Assembly: GCF_014204325.1 (NCBI RefSeq)
Contig: NZ_JACHKT010000005.1
Coordinates: 142,540 to 206,539 of the forward strand
DNA: 64,000 nucleotides
Reading direction: 5' to 3'
From: Arcicella rosea
GTDB lineage: Bacteria; Bacteroidota; Bacteroidia; Cytophagales; Spirosomataceae
Both the position numbers and the translations under genes were made by a program. Positions 26,890 through 36,009 of the stretch are shown here, in pieces. The notes beneath the pieces were generated by a model. That model saw only the letters and a list, made by a program, of their open reading frames with translations. It searched no databases and was not told where the DNA came from. Numbering within the stretch: the first letter of the stretch is position 1; every line of letters begins with the position of its first letter.

Positions 26890-27903
26890 ATGAAAAATGA
26901 AAACTTAGCTTTACCCGTTGGTATTACTTTAGATCGATTCATTATGCGGAATCAAGAAGCATTTCAATTTGCTTCGGGGGAATTGTCGCAATTATTGAGA
27001 GATATTGCTTTGGCAAGTAAAATTCTTAATCGTGAAATCAATCGTGCTGGATTGGCTGATGTAACAGGGCTGTTAGGTTCGCAAAATGTACAAGGTGAAG
27101 CTCAACAAAAATTGGATGTCATTGCTGATATTCGCTTTTTAAGAGCACTTAAAAATGGAGGAGAAGTTTGTGCCATCATTTCGGAGGAAGAACCTGAAAT
27201 CATTCTGACTGGAAATAATCATGCTAAATATGTCATAGCAATTGACCCGCTGGATGGCTCATCGAATATTGATTCTAACGTTTCAATCGGTACAATTTTT
27301 TCAATTTTTCGTAGAAAAACCCCAATTGGTTCAGTTCCTTCTTTAAAAGACTGTATTCAAAGAGGTGACGAACAAGTAGCTGCTGGGTATATTTTATATG
27401 GTTCTTCAACCATTTTAGTTTATACCACTGGTAAAGGAGTAAACGGATTTACTTATGATAATTCTTTGGGAGAGTATTTTTTATCTCACCCTCAGATGCA
27501 AGTAAATCAAGAAGGAACAATTTTCTCTTGTAATGAAGGTAATTTTTATGATTTCCCTGAATGTATTCAAGAATATCTAACAGAATGTAAACAAAAAAGA
27601 TACGCAGGGAGATATATTGGCTCTTTAGTGGGAGATTTTCATAGAAATCTTTTGAAAGGGGGAGTATATTTATACCCCCCAACTCGTCATAATCCTGACG
27701 GAAAACTTAGGTTACTTTATGAATGCTTACCATTGGCTTTCATCATTGAGCAAGCAGGTGGAAAAGCCTCAGATGGTAAACAGAGAATTTTAGAAATACA
27801 GCCTCAAAATCTTCATCAACGCTCACCATTGTACATTGGTTCGTCGAGCATGGTAGAAGCCATTGAGGAATGCTGTAAAGAAATGGACAAACAATTTTCT
27901 TAA
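26890..27903 (+). CDS. fbp: Fructose-1,6-bisphosphatase class I
   Basis: FBPase hydrolyses fructose-1,6-bisphosphate to fructose-6-phosphate in gluconeogenesis. I chose the ATG at 26890 ([17 protein letters not shown]), which gives 337 residues; an upstream TTG at 26878 would add four residues. The class I metal-binding signature DPLDGSSN begins at Asp119, and [32 protein letters not shown] (split: [20 protein letters not shown]) and [19 protein letters not shown] are conserved. It lies between kdgK and kdgA and ends 18 bases before kdgA, so it is very probably cotranscribed with the aldolase. Confidence 0.96.
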   Translation: MKNENLALPVGITLDRFIMRNQEAFQFASGELSQLLRDIALASKILNREINRAGLADVTGLLGSQNVQGEAQQKLDVIADIRFLRALKNGGEVCAIISEEEPEIILTGNNHAKYVIAIDPLDGSSNIDSNVSIGTIFSIFRRKTPIGSVPSLKDCIQRGDEQVAAGYILYGSSTILVYTTGKGVNGFTYDNSLGEYFLSHPQMQVNQEGTIFSCNEGNFYDFPECIQEYLTECKQKRYAGRYIGSLVGDFHRNLLKGGVYLYPPTRHNPDGKLRLLYECLPLAFIIEQAGGKASDGKQRILEIQPQNLHQRSPLYIGSSSMVEAIEECCKEMDKQFS

Positions 27904-27921
27904 AAAAATTAAAAAACAAGC

Positions 27922-28596
27922 ATGGCTTTTTTTCAACCCAAAATATTAAATCAATTACTGGCTGACTTTCCAGTAGTTCCAGTGTTTTATCATGAAGACA
28001 TTGCGTTAACTCAAAATGTAATCAAAGCTTGTTACGATGGCGGAATGCGTGCTTTTGAGTTTACAAACCGTGGAGCAAAAGCCTTAGAGGTATTTAAAGC
28101 GATTTACCCTTTTATTCGTGAGCAATGCCCAGAAATGGCATTAGGGATTGGTACAATTTTTACGGTAGAACAAGCTAAAATTTTTATAGAAGCTGGTGCT
28201 GATTTTGTTGTTCAACCTGTCATCACAGCAGAAGTTGGTGCATTTTGTCAAGAAAATGCAGTAGCTTGGTTTCCGGGAGCAGCTACTTTAAATGAAATCT
28301 ATTCTGCTACACAATTAGGTGCAGAAATCGTGAAGATTTTCCCAGGAAACGTTGTTGGTCCAGGTTTTGTAAAATCAATGAAAGGCCCAATGCCAAACGT
28401 TAAAGTAATGGTAACGGGCGGTGTAGAACCTACAGAAGAAAGTTTAAAACAATGGTTTTCTGCTGGTGTAACTGCTGTAGGAATGGGGTCTCAGTTATTT
28501 CCTGCTAGTTTGTTGGCAAGTGCTAAATTCGATGAATTGACTCATACTGTAGCATCTTTGATGAAATATGTTGAAGGTTTAAAATCTAAAAAATAA
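27922..28596 (+). CDS. kdgA: KDPG aldolase
   Basis: This aldolase splits 2-keto-3-deoxy-6-phosphogluconate to pyruvate and glyceraldehyde-3-phosphate. The 224-residue TIM-barrel protein has Glu46 in FEFTNRG as the expected catalytic acid/base, GIGTI at 75-79, PGAAT and the Schiff-base Lys138 in EIVKIFPGN. VTGGVEPT later in the chain binds phosphate in relatives. It could also act on 4-hydroxy-2-oxoglutarate, as Eda does. The gene is 18 bases after fbp and 126 before the transporter. Confidence 0.94.
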   Translation: MAFFQPKILNQLLADFPVVPVFYHEDIALTQNVIKACYDGGMRAFEFTNRGAKALEVFKAIYPFIREQCPEMALGIGTIFTVEQAKIFIEAGADFVVQPVITAEVGAFCQENAVAWFPGAATLNEIYSATQLGAEIVKIFPGNVVGPGFVKSMKGPMPNVKVMVTGGVEPTEESLKQWFSAGVTAVGMGSQLFPASLLASAKFDELTHTVASLMKYVEGLKSKK

Positions 28597-28722
28597 TCTT
28601 TAAATTAAGTAGCCTATGAAAAATGAATTCCGTTTTTGAAATAAAAAAATATTTCAAACTGCTGAGACGGACTGTTCACAATTCATAACTCTTATTTAGC
28701 TTACCTCATTTTATAAAAATTC

Positions 28723-30003
28723 ATGGAAAATACCCTAGGTAAATACCGTTGGAGAGTAGTAGCCTTACTATTTTTTGCGACCACAATTAGTTATCTTGAC
28801 AGACAAGTAATTGCTTTATTAAAACCTACACTAGAAAAAGAATTTAGTTGGACTGAAAGTGATTACAGTAATTTAGTGATGGCGTTTCAGGCTGCTTATG
28901 CAGTGGGTTTGATGATTTTTGGTGGATTCATCGACAAAATTGGTACAAAATTAGGTTATGCAATTGCAGTAGCTTGGTGGAGTACAGCTGGTGTTTTAAC
29001 AGCTTTTGCGGGTAGTACTTTTAGTTTTGGAGTATTCCGTTCGTTATTAGGTTTGGGCGAAGGCGGAAATTTTCCAGCGGCTATCAAAACTGTAGCAGAG
29101 TGGTTTCCAAAAAAAGAAAGAGCTTTAGCTACAGGTATTTTCAATTCTGGTGCTAATATTGGTGCAGTAGCTGCTCCTTTGATGGTTCCGTTTATTTTAG
29201 CTACTTTTGGTTGGCAGGTTGCTTTTATTATTACTGGTGGCGTTGGTTTTATTTGGTTAATTTTCTGGTGGATTGGTTATGAATTACCAGCTAGACAAAA
29301 TAAACTGTCTAAAGAAGAATTATTATACATTCAGTCTGATAATGAGCCTGATACTTCGCACGAAGAACCAGTAAAATGGATTACTTTGTTAAGTATTCGT
29401 CAGACATGGTCATTTATTTTTGGTAAAATGCTTACTGACCCAATTTGGTGGTTTTTTCTTTATTGGTTACCATCTTATTTTTCAGAAACTTTTCAATTGG
29501 ATTTAAAGAAGCCAAGTTTAGAATTAATTGTAGTTTATACTGCAACTACTTTTGGAAGTATTGGCGGAGGTTATATTTCTGGTTATTTAATCAAAAAAGG
29601 TTGGCCCGTATTCAAAGCTCGTAAAACGGCAATGTTGAGTTTTGCCATTGCAGTTGTTCCAATTGTTTTTGCACAATATTGTACAAACATTTGGCAAGCG
29701 GTTGTGTTAATTAGTTTAGCGGCGGCGGCTCACCAAGCTTGGAGTGCAAATATTTTTACTACTGCCTCTGATATGTTTCCTAAAAAAGCCGTAAGTTCGG
29801 TAGTTGGTTTAGGTGGAATGGCTGGTTCAGTAGGAGGGATTTTATTCCCATTAATCGTAGGTTATTTATTAGATACTTACAAATCGCAAGGAAATATCAC
29901 TGCTGGTTATAATATTATTTTTATCTTGTGTGGTGGTGCATACCTTTTAGCATGGGGAATTATGCATTTGTTTAACCCAAGAAATGAACAAGTAGTCATT
30001 TAA
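28723..30003 (+). CDS. ExuT-like hexuronate transporter (MFS, ACS family)
   Basis: This 426-residue major facilitator protein belongs to the anion:cation symporter branch that includes ExuT. It starts with GKYRWRVVALLFFATTISYLDRQVIALLKP (seen as GKYRWRVVALLFF and TTISYLDRQVIALL), then GFIDKIGTKLGYAIAVAWWS and RSLLGLGEGGNFPAAIKTVAEWF (split here by position), all typical. About twelve membrane segments can be drawn. Import of galacturonate or glucuronate with protons is the likely role, given that it closes the uronate cluster. A terminator follows. Confidence 0.92.
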   Translation: MENTLGKYRWRVVALLFFATTISYLDRQVIALLKPTLEKEFSWTESDYSNLVMAFQAAYAVGLMIFGGFIDKIGTKLGYAIAVAWWSTAGVLTAFAGSTFSFGVFRSLLGLGEGGNFPAAIKTVAEWFPKKERALATGIFNSGANIGAVAAPLMVPFILATFGWQVAFIITGGVGFIWLIFWWIGYELPARQNKLSKEELLYIQSDNEPDTSHEEPVKWITLLSIRQTWSFIFGKMLTDPIWWFFLYWLPSYFSETFQLDLKKPSLELIVVYTATTFGSIGGGYISGYLIKKGWPVFKARKTAMLSFAIAVVPIVFAQYCTNIWQAVVLISLAAAAHQAWSANIFTTASDMFPKKAVSSVVGLGGMAGSVGGILFPLIVGYLLDTYKSQGNITAGYNIIFILCGGAYLLAWGIMHLFNPRNEQVVI

Positions 30004-30033
30004 AATATTAAATTGGATAATAGTAGAGTGTTT

Positions 30034-30069
30034 ACAGGTATCGCAGCTAATGTGATACCTGTTTTGTTT
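30034..30069 (+). terminator. Terminator at the end of the pectin cluster
   Basis: ACAGGTATC (30034-30042) pairs with GATACCTGT (30053-30061) and is followed by TTTGTTTT. It lies 30 bases after the transporter stop and marks the end of the cluster. Confidence 0.8.
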
Positions 30070-30229
30070 TATGGCGTTCCAATTCTATCTTCCTTATTCA
30101 TCTTCTGTTTTTCTCCTTATAACTGCTAAGTTGAGCTATACATCTAATCTAAGCTTATAGAATAGTAAAAGTCAATCCAAAGAAGTATTTTGCAACAAAT
30201 TACATTTCAAATAAACTTCATAACTAAAT

Positions 30230-31879
30230 ATGAAAAAACTATTCCTTTTGTCGGGTTTATTGTCGATTTCATTGTGGACATCCGCCCAAAATTCTTACCA
30301 AAACCACACACAACTTTCTGCAAGAATTAAGGCATTGAGTTCCAAATTTACTTCAACTGTTACTCTTCAATCTATCGGAAAAAGTAAAGGTAACCGAGAT
30401 ATTTGGGCATTAGCAATCAGTAAAGGTAATGCAAGTAACAAGCCTGCTATTGCTATCATCGCAGGCGTAGAGGGTACTCATTTAGCAGGAACAGAATTGG
30501 CAGTACAAATGGCTGAAAAACTAGCTGGAGCAAGTACAGATTCTATTGCTAAATTGTTGGACTCAAAAACGTTTTACTTTATTCCAAGTGTGAACCCTGA
30601 TGCCCAAGAGCAGTTTTTTGCAAAGTTAAAATTTGAAAGAGGAGGGAACGAAACTGAAACTGACGATGACCGTGACGGATATGTCAATGAAGATTCTTTC
30701 GAGGATTTGAATGGTGATGGAATCATTACACAAATTCGTGTAGAAGACCCCACTGGAAGTTTTATCATTAGTAAAGAAGACCCTAGAGTAATGATAAAAG
30801 CAGACCCAGCAAAAGGTGAAAAAGGAAAGTATATATTATTGACAGAAGGGACTGACAACGATAAAGATGGTTCTTTTAATGAAGATGCAATTGGCGGCGT
30901 GAATATTGATAAAAACATGACTTATGATTATCCAATATTTGTAGCTGGTGCTGGCGATTTTGCGGCTTCTGAAAATGAAACAAAAGCATTGTTAAGCTTT
31001 TTGTACAAAGCAAATAATATTTTTGCAGTACTTACTTTTGGTCCAGCAAACAATTTAACAGAAGCGATAAAATTCGATAGAAGTAAAACTGCAAAGAGAA
31101 TTATCACAGGTTTACTTGAAAAAGATGCAAGCGTTGGCGAGCAGATTTCAAAATTATACAATACTCAAACAGCTTTGAAAGATGCTCCCGCTTTGCCACA
31201 AACCAAAGGAAATTTCTCGCAAACTGCTTATTTCCATGCTGGAAGATATAGTTTTACAAGTCCAGGTTGGTGGGCTCCCAAAGTACAAGTAGCGAAAGAT
31301 TCTACCAAAAAAGAGGTAGCTACATTGGCAAAACCTTCTGATAATGAAGAAATTAAATATTTAAAATGGGCTGACTCACAAAAGTTAAGTAACGTTTTTG
31401 TGAATTGGCAATCAGTAAAACATCCAGATTTTGTAGGTAAAAATGTAGAAGTAGGAGGAATTGCTCCTTATTCAAAAATGAATCCTCCTGTAAGTTATTT
31501 AACTGAATCTGCGAACAAACATTTGAAGTTTGTGTCTGCTTTAGCGTCGCAAATGCCTGAATTACAGATTGTCAATGTAAATGCTGAATCTGTTTCTGCT
31601 GGATTGACTCGTATTTCTATCAAAGTAATCAACACAGGATTATTGCCAACTTATGCTGAAATTGGCGACAAAGTACGTTGGGTTCAGAAAGTAAAAACTG
31701 AATTGAAATTAACAGGAAATCAGGCGATTGTCTCTGGCAAGAAAATTAATTTAAGAAGTACTTTAGGTGCTGGCGAAACTCAAGAATACTCTTGGTTAAT
31801 AAGCGGAAGCGGTTCAATCAGTATTGAGGCTGGTTGTGCAACTACTGGCGTAAAAACGGTAAATGTTAGCTTGAAATAG
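30230..31879 (+). CDS. M14-like peptidase paralogue without catalytic residues
   Basis: This 549-residue exported protein (signal peptide about 1-19, cleavage near SAQ) is colinear with the following M14 carboxypeptidase but has lost the active site. The zinc motif HxxE of the partner (H109-S-N-E112) reads E81-G-T-H84 here, aligned by the shared GTE that follows. The third zinc ligand in SYHNNGG is replaced in LTFGPANN, and the catalytic Glu in FSTEL is replaced in SFTSPGWW. DxDxDG-type acidic motifs (DDDRDG, DLNGDG, NDKDGS) are retained. It is probably a pseudoenzyme working beside or binding the partner. Its stop overlaps the open frame of the next gene. Confidence 0.85.
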   Translation: MKKLFLLSGLLSISLWTSAQNSYQNHTQLSARIKALSSKFTSTVTLQSIGKSKGNRDIWALAISKGNASNKPAIAIIAGVEGTHLAGTELAVQMAEKLAGASTDSIAKLLDSKTFYFIPSVNPDAQEQFFAKLKFERGGNETETDDDRDGYVNEDSFEDLNGDGIITQIRVEDPTGSFIISKEDPRVMIKADPAKGEKGKYILLTEGTDNDKDGSFNEDAIGGVNIDKNMTYDYPIFVAGAGDFAASENETKALLSFLYKANNIFAVLTFGPANNLTEAIKFDRSKTAKRIITGLLEKDASVGEQISKLYNTQTALKDAPALPQTKGNFSQTAYFHAGRYSFTSPGWWAPKVQVAKDSTKKEVATLAKPSDNEEIKYLKWADSQKLSNVFVNWQSVKHPDFVGKNVEVGGIAPYSKMNPPVSYLTESANKHLKFVSALASQMPELQIVNVNAESVSAGLTRISIKVINTGLLPTYAEIGDKVRWVQKVKTELKLTGNQAIVSGKKINLRSTLGAGETQEYSWLISGSGSISIEAGCATTGVKTVNVSLK

Positions 31880-31923
31880 TGATAAAGCTAGATAAACGTT
31901 CAATTTTAATTCGAAATAAATCA

Positions 31924-33669
31924 ATGAAAAAATATATCATCTTAATTCTTTTAACCTGTTCTTTTTCCGTTTTTTCTCAAGAGAAAATTCAGAATGATGA
32001 CCTTACTGGTTTAAGAGCCATCGGCTCACCAGCGAATCCTAAAGTAAAAATGGCTTGGAATCATTATAATGATTATGCCATGATTACGAAATTCTGTCAG
32101 GATTTAGCCAAAGCCTATCCCGATTTAGTAAAGCTTGAGTCGATGGGGAAATCTTACCAAGGGAAAGAAATGTGGGTTCTTACCATCAGCGATACTAAAA
32201 CTGGTAATGTAGCAAGAAAACCAGGCTTTTATATTGACGGAAATATTCACTCAAACGAAATTCAAGGAACTGAAGTAGCGATGTACACCGCTTGGTATTT
32301 GGCTGAAAATTTTGCTTCAGTGCCATTTATCAAGCAATTATTACAAGATAAAGTATTTTATATTACTCCAACGATTAATCCTGATGCTCGTGAAGATTTC
32401 TTGAAGAATCCTAACAATGCGAATTCTCCACGTTCGGGTATGATGGCGATGGATGATGATGGTGACGGACAAGCCGACGAAGATAAGTACGATGATTTGG
32501 ATGGCGATGGTAATATCGTGATGATGAGAAGACGTTCGGCGACGGGGCGTTGGAAAGTAGATCCAGAAAATCCGCAAAGAATGATTCCTGTAAAAGCGGA
32601 TGAAAAAGGAGATTACGAAATGCTAGGTTATGAAGGGATTGATAATGATGGCGATGGTTTAATCAACGAAGATGTAATTGGATATTATGACCCGAACCGT
32701 GATTGGGCTTGGAATTGGCAACCTGATTATGTGCAGCGTGGTGCATTATTTTATCCAGGGACTTTGCCTGAAACACAAAATATCAAGAATTTTATCATGA
32801 CACACCCAAACATTGCAGGTGCACAAAGTTATCACAATAATGGCGGTATGTTTTTGCGTGGGCCGGGTGCGGAAGAAGACGCTCCATTTTATTCAACACA
32901 AGATGCGTCGGTTTACGATTATTTCGGAAAGATTGGTGAAAAAATGAATCCGGGCTACAAGTATTTTGTGATTTATAAAGATTTATATACCGTTTATGGT
33001 GGCGAAATAGATTGGTTAGCTTTAGGAAGAGGAATTTTTACTTTTTCTACAGAGTTGATGACTTCTTATAAATTATTCAATAAAAATTCTGAGGAAGGAC
33101 GTTTTCAAAACAATGAATTCGAAGAATTTAGTCGTTTAATGCTATTTGGTGATGCTTATGTTACTTGGAAGCCATTCAAACATCCGCAGTATGGTGATAT
33201 TGAAATTGGTGGTTCAAAGAAAAATTATGTAAGAGCACATCCTGGATTTTTATTGGAAGAGGATGCACATAGAAATATGGCTTTTACAATTTTACACGCT
33301 TCACAAATGCCGAAGTTAGATGTACTTGAAATCAAACAAAAAGCTTTAGCTGGAGGTTTTACCGAAGTAACAGCTACGATTGTAAACGAAAAAGTAATTC
33401 CGACACATTCGGCACATGATGTAAAGTATAAAATTGAGCGTCCTGATTTTATTACGTTAAAAAATGCAACTGTTGTCGCTGGAATGATTGTTGAGAATGA
33501 GGATACCAATCTTACTAAAGAACAAATCAATAATCCTCAAACAATTGCTGTTCCAAGTATTCCTGGAATGGGAGTTGTGAAAGTGCGTTGGATTGTTAAA
33601 GGTAAAAGTGATAAATTTACGGTCGAAATCGATAGTAAAAAAGGTGGACTGGTGTCTAAGACCTTGTAA
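31924..33669 (+). CDS. M14-family zinc carboxypeptidase
   Basis: This exported peptidase removes residues from the C-terminal end of peptides. The ATG at 31924 gives a clear signal peptide (MKKYIILILLTCSFSVFSQ); a GTG at 31879 that overlaps the previous stop would add 15 residues ahead of it. Active-site residues are present: His109 and Glu112 (GNIHSNE), His304 (SYHNNGG) and catalytic Glu377 (FTFSTEL). Calcium-binding-like motifs DDDGDG, DLDGDG and DNDGDG lie at 177-245. The length of 581 residues leaves a C-terminal beta domain. It is a tandem duplicate of the upstream pseudoenzyme. Confidence 0.92.
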   Translation: MKKYIILILLTCSFSVFSQEKIQNDDLTGLRAIGSPANPKVKMAWNHYNDYAMITKFCQDLAKAYPDLVKLESMGKSYQGKEMWVLTISDTKTGNVARKPGFYIDGNIHSNEIQGTEVAMYTAWYLAENFASVPFIKQLLQDKVFYITPTINPDAREDFLKNPNNANSPRSGMMAMDDDGDGQADEDKYDDLDGDGNIVMMRRRSATGRWKVDPENPQRMIPVKADEKGDYEMLGYEGIDNDGDGLINEDVIGYYDPNRDWAWNWQPDYVQRGALFYPGTLPETQNIKNFIMTHPNIAGAQSYHNNGGMFLRGPGAEEDAPFYSTQDASVYDYFGKIGEKMNPGYKYFVIYKDLYTVYGGEIDWLALGRGIFTFSTELMTSYKLFNKNSEEGRFQNNEFEEFSRLMLFGDAYVTWKPFKHPQYGDIEIGGSKKNYVRAHPGFLLEEDAHRNMAFTILHASQMPKLDVLEIKQKALAGGFTEVTATIVNEKVIPTHSAHDVKYKIERPDFITLKNATVVAGMIVENEDTNLTKEQINNPQTIAVPSIPGMGVVKVRWIVKGKSDKFTVEIDSKKGGLVSKTL

Positions 33670-33683
33670 AATAATTACCTAAA

Positions 33684-34223
33684 ATGGAAAAAATTAGATC
33701 TACAACCGTTCTGGCGGTAGTGCATAATGGCGAAGTAGCGATTGGTGCAGATGGACAAGCGACGATGGGCAATACCGTTGCAAAAAATCATGTACGAAAA
33801 ATTAGAAAAATGTTGGATGGCAAAATCGTAACTGGTTTTGCTGGTTCAACAGCTGATGCTTTTACTTTGTTGGAGCGTTTTGAAGAAAAATTAAATGCTT
33901 ATGGTGGCAATATGAAGCGTGCAAGCATTGAATTGGCAAAAGATTGGCGTACAGACCGTTATTTACGCAAATTGGAAGCCATGATGATTGTTGCCAACAA
34001 AGAAGAAACCTTGATTATTTCAGGAACAGGCGATGTACTTGAACCAGAAAACGGCATTGCTGCCATCGGTTCAGGGAGTAATTATGCACTTTCAGCAGCT
34101 TTGGCGATGCGTAAACATGCTCCTCATTTAAGTGCGGAGGAAATTGTTCGTGAAGGATTGACCATCGCAGCCGATATTTGTATTTACACGAATCATAATT
34201 TTATTATTGAAAAACCAGTTTAG
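33684..34223 (+). CDS. hslV: ATP-dependent protease subunit HslV
   Basis: HslV is the threonine peptidase of the HslUV (ClpQY) complex. The 179-residue protein starts [16 protein letters not shown]; the nucleophile should be a Thr (residue 7 or 8) exposed after removal of the N-terminal extension, as in Gram-positive ClpQ types. [24 protein letters not shown] and the C-terminal sodium-site region [13 protein letters not shown] are conserved. No hslU was found near it in this window. It follows the M14 gene after 14 bases. Confidence 0.95.
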   Translation: MEKIRSTTVLAVVHNGEVAIGADGQATMGNTVAKNHVRKIRKMLDGKIVTGFAGSTADAFTLLERFEEKLNAYGGNMKRASIELAKDWRTDRYLRKLEAMMIVANKEETLIISGTGDVLEPENGIAAIGSGSNYALSAALAMRKHAPHLSAEEIVREGLTIAADICIYTNHNFIIEKPV

Positions 34224-34345
34224 GTTTTTGGATTTCGGTCGTCGGCTTTCAGCTTTTTGATTATTTACTTTCATTATATAATTAAATCAGAAAGTAGGGT
34301 TGAAATCTGTAATCCGATGACCGAGAGCTGAAAGCCGACATCCTT
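34224..34345. repeat. Word-like inverted repeat between hslV and the peroxiredoxin gene
   Basis: GTCGGCTTTCAGCT and AGCTGAAAGCCGAC form a perfect 14-bp inverted repeat separated by about 70 AT-rich bases. Outer words (GGATTTCGGTCG ... TCCGATGACCGAG) also partly match, and GGATTTCGG recalls the heptamer array at 14328. No T-run of terminator type follows. Confidence 0.6.
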
Positions 34346-34441
34346 AAAAAATATCAATTTACCTCAATCTTGAAACCTTTTTTTTATTAATCTTGTATTC
34401 CAATAGAGTAAGTATTTATAAACTTTAAATTGATTAAAACT

Positions 34442-35077
34442 ATGTCATTAAGATTAGGAGATATCGCACCCGACTTTACAGCGGAAACAACTCAAGGAAC
34501 GATTAATTTTCATGAATGGATTGGTGATTCATGGGCTTTACTTTTCAGTCATCCAGCAGATTTTACGCCTGTTTGTACGACTGAATTAGGAAAAACAGCT
34601 TTATTAAAAGGTGAATTCGAGAAAAAAGGAGTAAAAGTAATCGCAGTTTCTGTAGATGATTTAGCTTCACACAATAAATGGGTGCCAGATATTGAGGAAT
34701 TAAATGGTGTTAAAGTGAATTTCCCAATTATTGCAGATGCAGACCGCAACGTGGCTACTTTGTATGATATGATTCACCCAAATGCTTCTGAAAAAGCAAC
34801 TGTTCGTTCGGTATTTATTATTGGACCAGATAAAAAAATAAAATTAACACTTACTTATCCAGCTTCTACTGGTCGTAATTTTCAAGAAATATTGAGAGTA
34901 ATTGATTCTCTTCAATTAACGGCAAATTACCAAGTGGCTACGCCAGCAGACTGGAAAGATGGTGAAGATGTTATCATCACACCAGCCGTTAAAACAGAGG
35001 ACGCTGCGGCTAAATTCCCTAAAGGGTTTACAATTATTAAACCTTATTTGAGAACAACGCCTCAACCAAACAAATAA
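34442..35077 (+). CDS. 1-Cys peroxiredoxin (Prx6 type)
   Basis: This enzyme reduces peroxides in the cytoplasm. The ATG at 34442 gives MSLRLGDIAPDFTAETTQG, the normal start; an upstream TTG would add four residues. In the 211-residue product, the peroxidatic Cys45 lies in PADFTPVCTTELG and is the only cysteine, which together with the long C-terminal domain (ATPADWKDGEDVIITPAV) fits the Prx6 subfamily. It is followed by a terminator and stands as a single gene. Confidence 0.94.
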   Translation: MSLRLGDIAPDFTAETTQGTINFHEWIGDSWALLFSHPADFTPVCTTELGKTALLKGEFEKKGVKVIAVSVDDLASHNKWVPDIEELNGVKVNFPIIADADRNVATLYDMIHPNASEKATVRSVFIIGPDKKIKLTLTYPASTGRNFQEILRVIDSLQLTANYQVATPADWKDGEDVIITPAVKTEDAAAKFPKGFTIIKPYLRTTPQPNK

Positions 35078-35106
35078 TCGTTAATGATTTAAAAATCATT
35101 GATTAG

Positions 35107-35144
35107 AAAAGGCAAGAAGATTAAATATCTTTCTTGCCTTTTCG
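35107..35144 (+). terminator. Terminator after the peroxiredoxin gene
   Basis: AAAAGGCAAGAA (35107-35118) pairs exactly with TTCTTGCCTTTT (35131-35142) around a 12-base AT loop. A possible TATTTTTG promoter box (35145-35152) for the next gene lies immediately beyond, only a few bases from its start codon. Confidence 0.85.
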
Positions 35145-35156
35145 TATTTTTGTGGC

Positions 35157-35945
35157 ATGAATTCTTTAAAACTACTCAAAAAACGCTTCCGATTACTTCC
35201 TCGAAATGTAAAAGTTATTCTTTTTTCTATACTTTTCCTTTTCATATCTTTTGTCGTTTATATTAGCCTTCGCCCAAATCCTAATGGCTGGACGAAAGTT
35301 TCTAAACTTGGCATTACTTTACCGTTACGTTATAAAATTCATGGGATTGATGTCTCGCATCATAATGGGGTGATTAATTGGAAGAAAGTAAAGAAAATGA
35401 GATTTTCGGAAGAAGACTTAAAACTAGGTTTTTGCTTTCTGAAAGCTACGGAAGGAATGAGTCACGCCGACCGCCAGTTTGAAAGAAATTGGGAACAAGT
35501 AAAAAAGAGTGGATTAAAACGTGGTGCTTATCATTTTTATATCGCTTGGCGTGAACCTGTTGGACAAGCCAAAAATTTTATTAATTCTGTAGATTTAGAA
35601 GAAGGTGATTTAGCACCAGTATTGGATATTGAACAAAATTCTTTGAAACCCGACAAACAAATTATTGAAGAACTAGAAACTTGGTTAGAAATTGTTGAAA
35701 ATCACTACCACAAAAAACCAATTATTTACACAAATCCCAATTTTTACAAGAAATTTATCAAAGGGAATTTCGATGAATATCCACTTTGGATTGCGGATTA
35801 TTCAAGAGAAAGTTTGAAAGGCTATAATTCAAACTTATGGTTTTGGCAACATAATCAACGTGGCTGGTGCGAAGGTGTAAAAGGTACAGTTGATTTCAAT
35901 GTTTTTTTGGGTTCTCAAGAAGATTTAGAGGATTTGTGCCTCTAA
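35157..35945 (+). CDS. GH25 lysozyme (muramidase), membrane-anchored
   Basis: This 262-residue protein would cut the glycan chain of peptidoglycan. One membrane segment lies at about residues 18-37 after a basic N-terminus, placing the catalytic domain in the periplasm. The GH25 motifs are intact: Asp65 in GIDVSHHNG, FLKATEG at 94-100, GAYHFY, and the catalytic Asp157-Ile-Glu159 in VLDIEQ. The final domain ends with the family-like LWFWQHNQRG. It stands alone, convergent with the glycosyltransferase pair downstream. Confidence 0.93.
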   Translation: MNSLKLLKKRFRLLPRNVKVILFSILFLFISFVVYISLRPNPNGWTKVSKLGITLPLRYKIHGIDVSHHNGVINWKKVKKMRFSEEDLKLGFCFLKATEGMSHADRQFERNWEQVKKSGLKRGAYHFYIAWREPVGQAKNFINSVDLEEGDLAPVLDIEQNSLKPDKQIIEELETWLEIVENHYHKKPIIYTNPNFYKKFIKGNFDEYPLWIADYSRESLKGYNSNLWFWQHNQRGWCEGVKGTVDFNVFLGSQEDLEDLCL

Positions 35946-36009
35946 ACTTTCAGTAATTAGATATTAGTTTTAAACTTTTTGATTAAAAAAGGCTAAAAAA
36001 ACTCAAAGC

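Noticed and set aside
33684..34223. Complete HslUV operon
   Set aside because: Only hslV is present; no hslU-like ATPase occurs in adjacent sequence.
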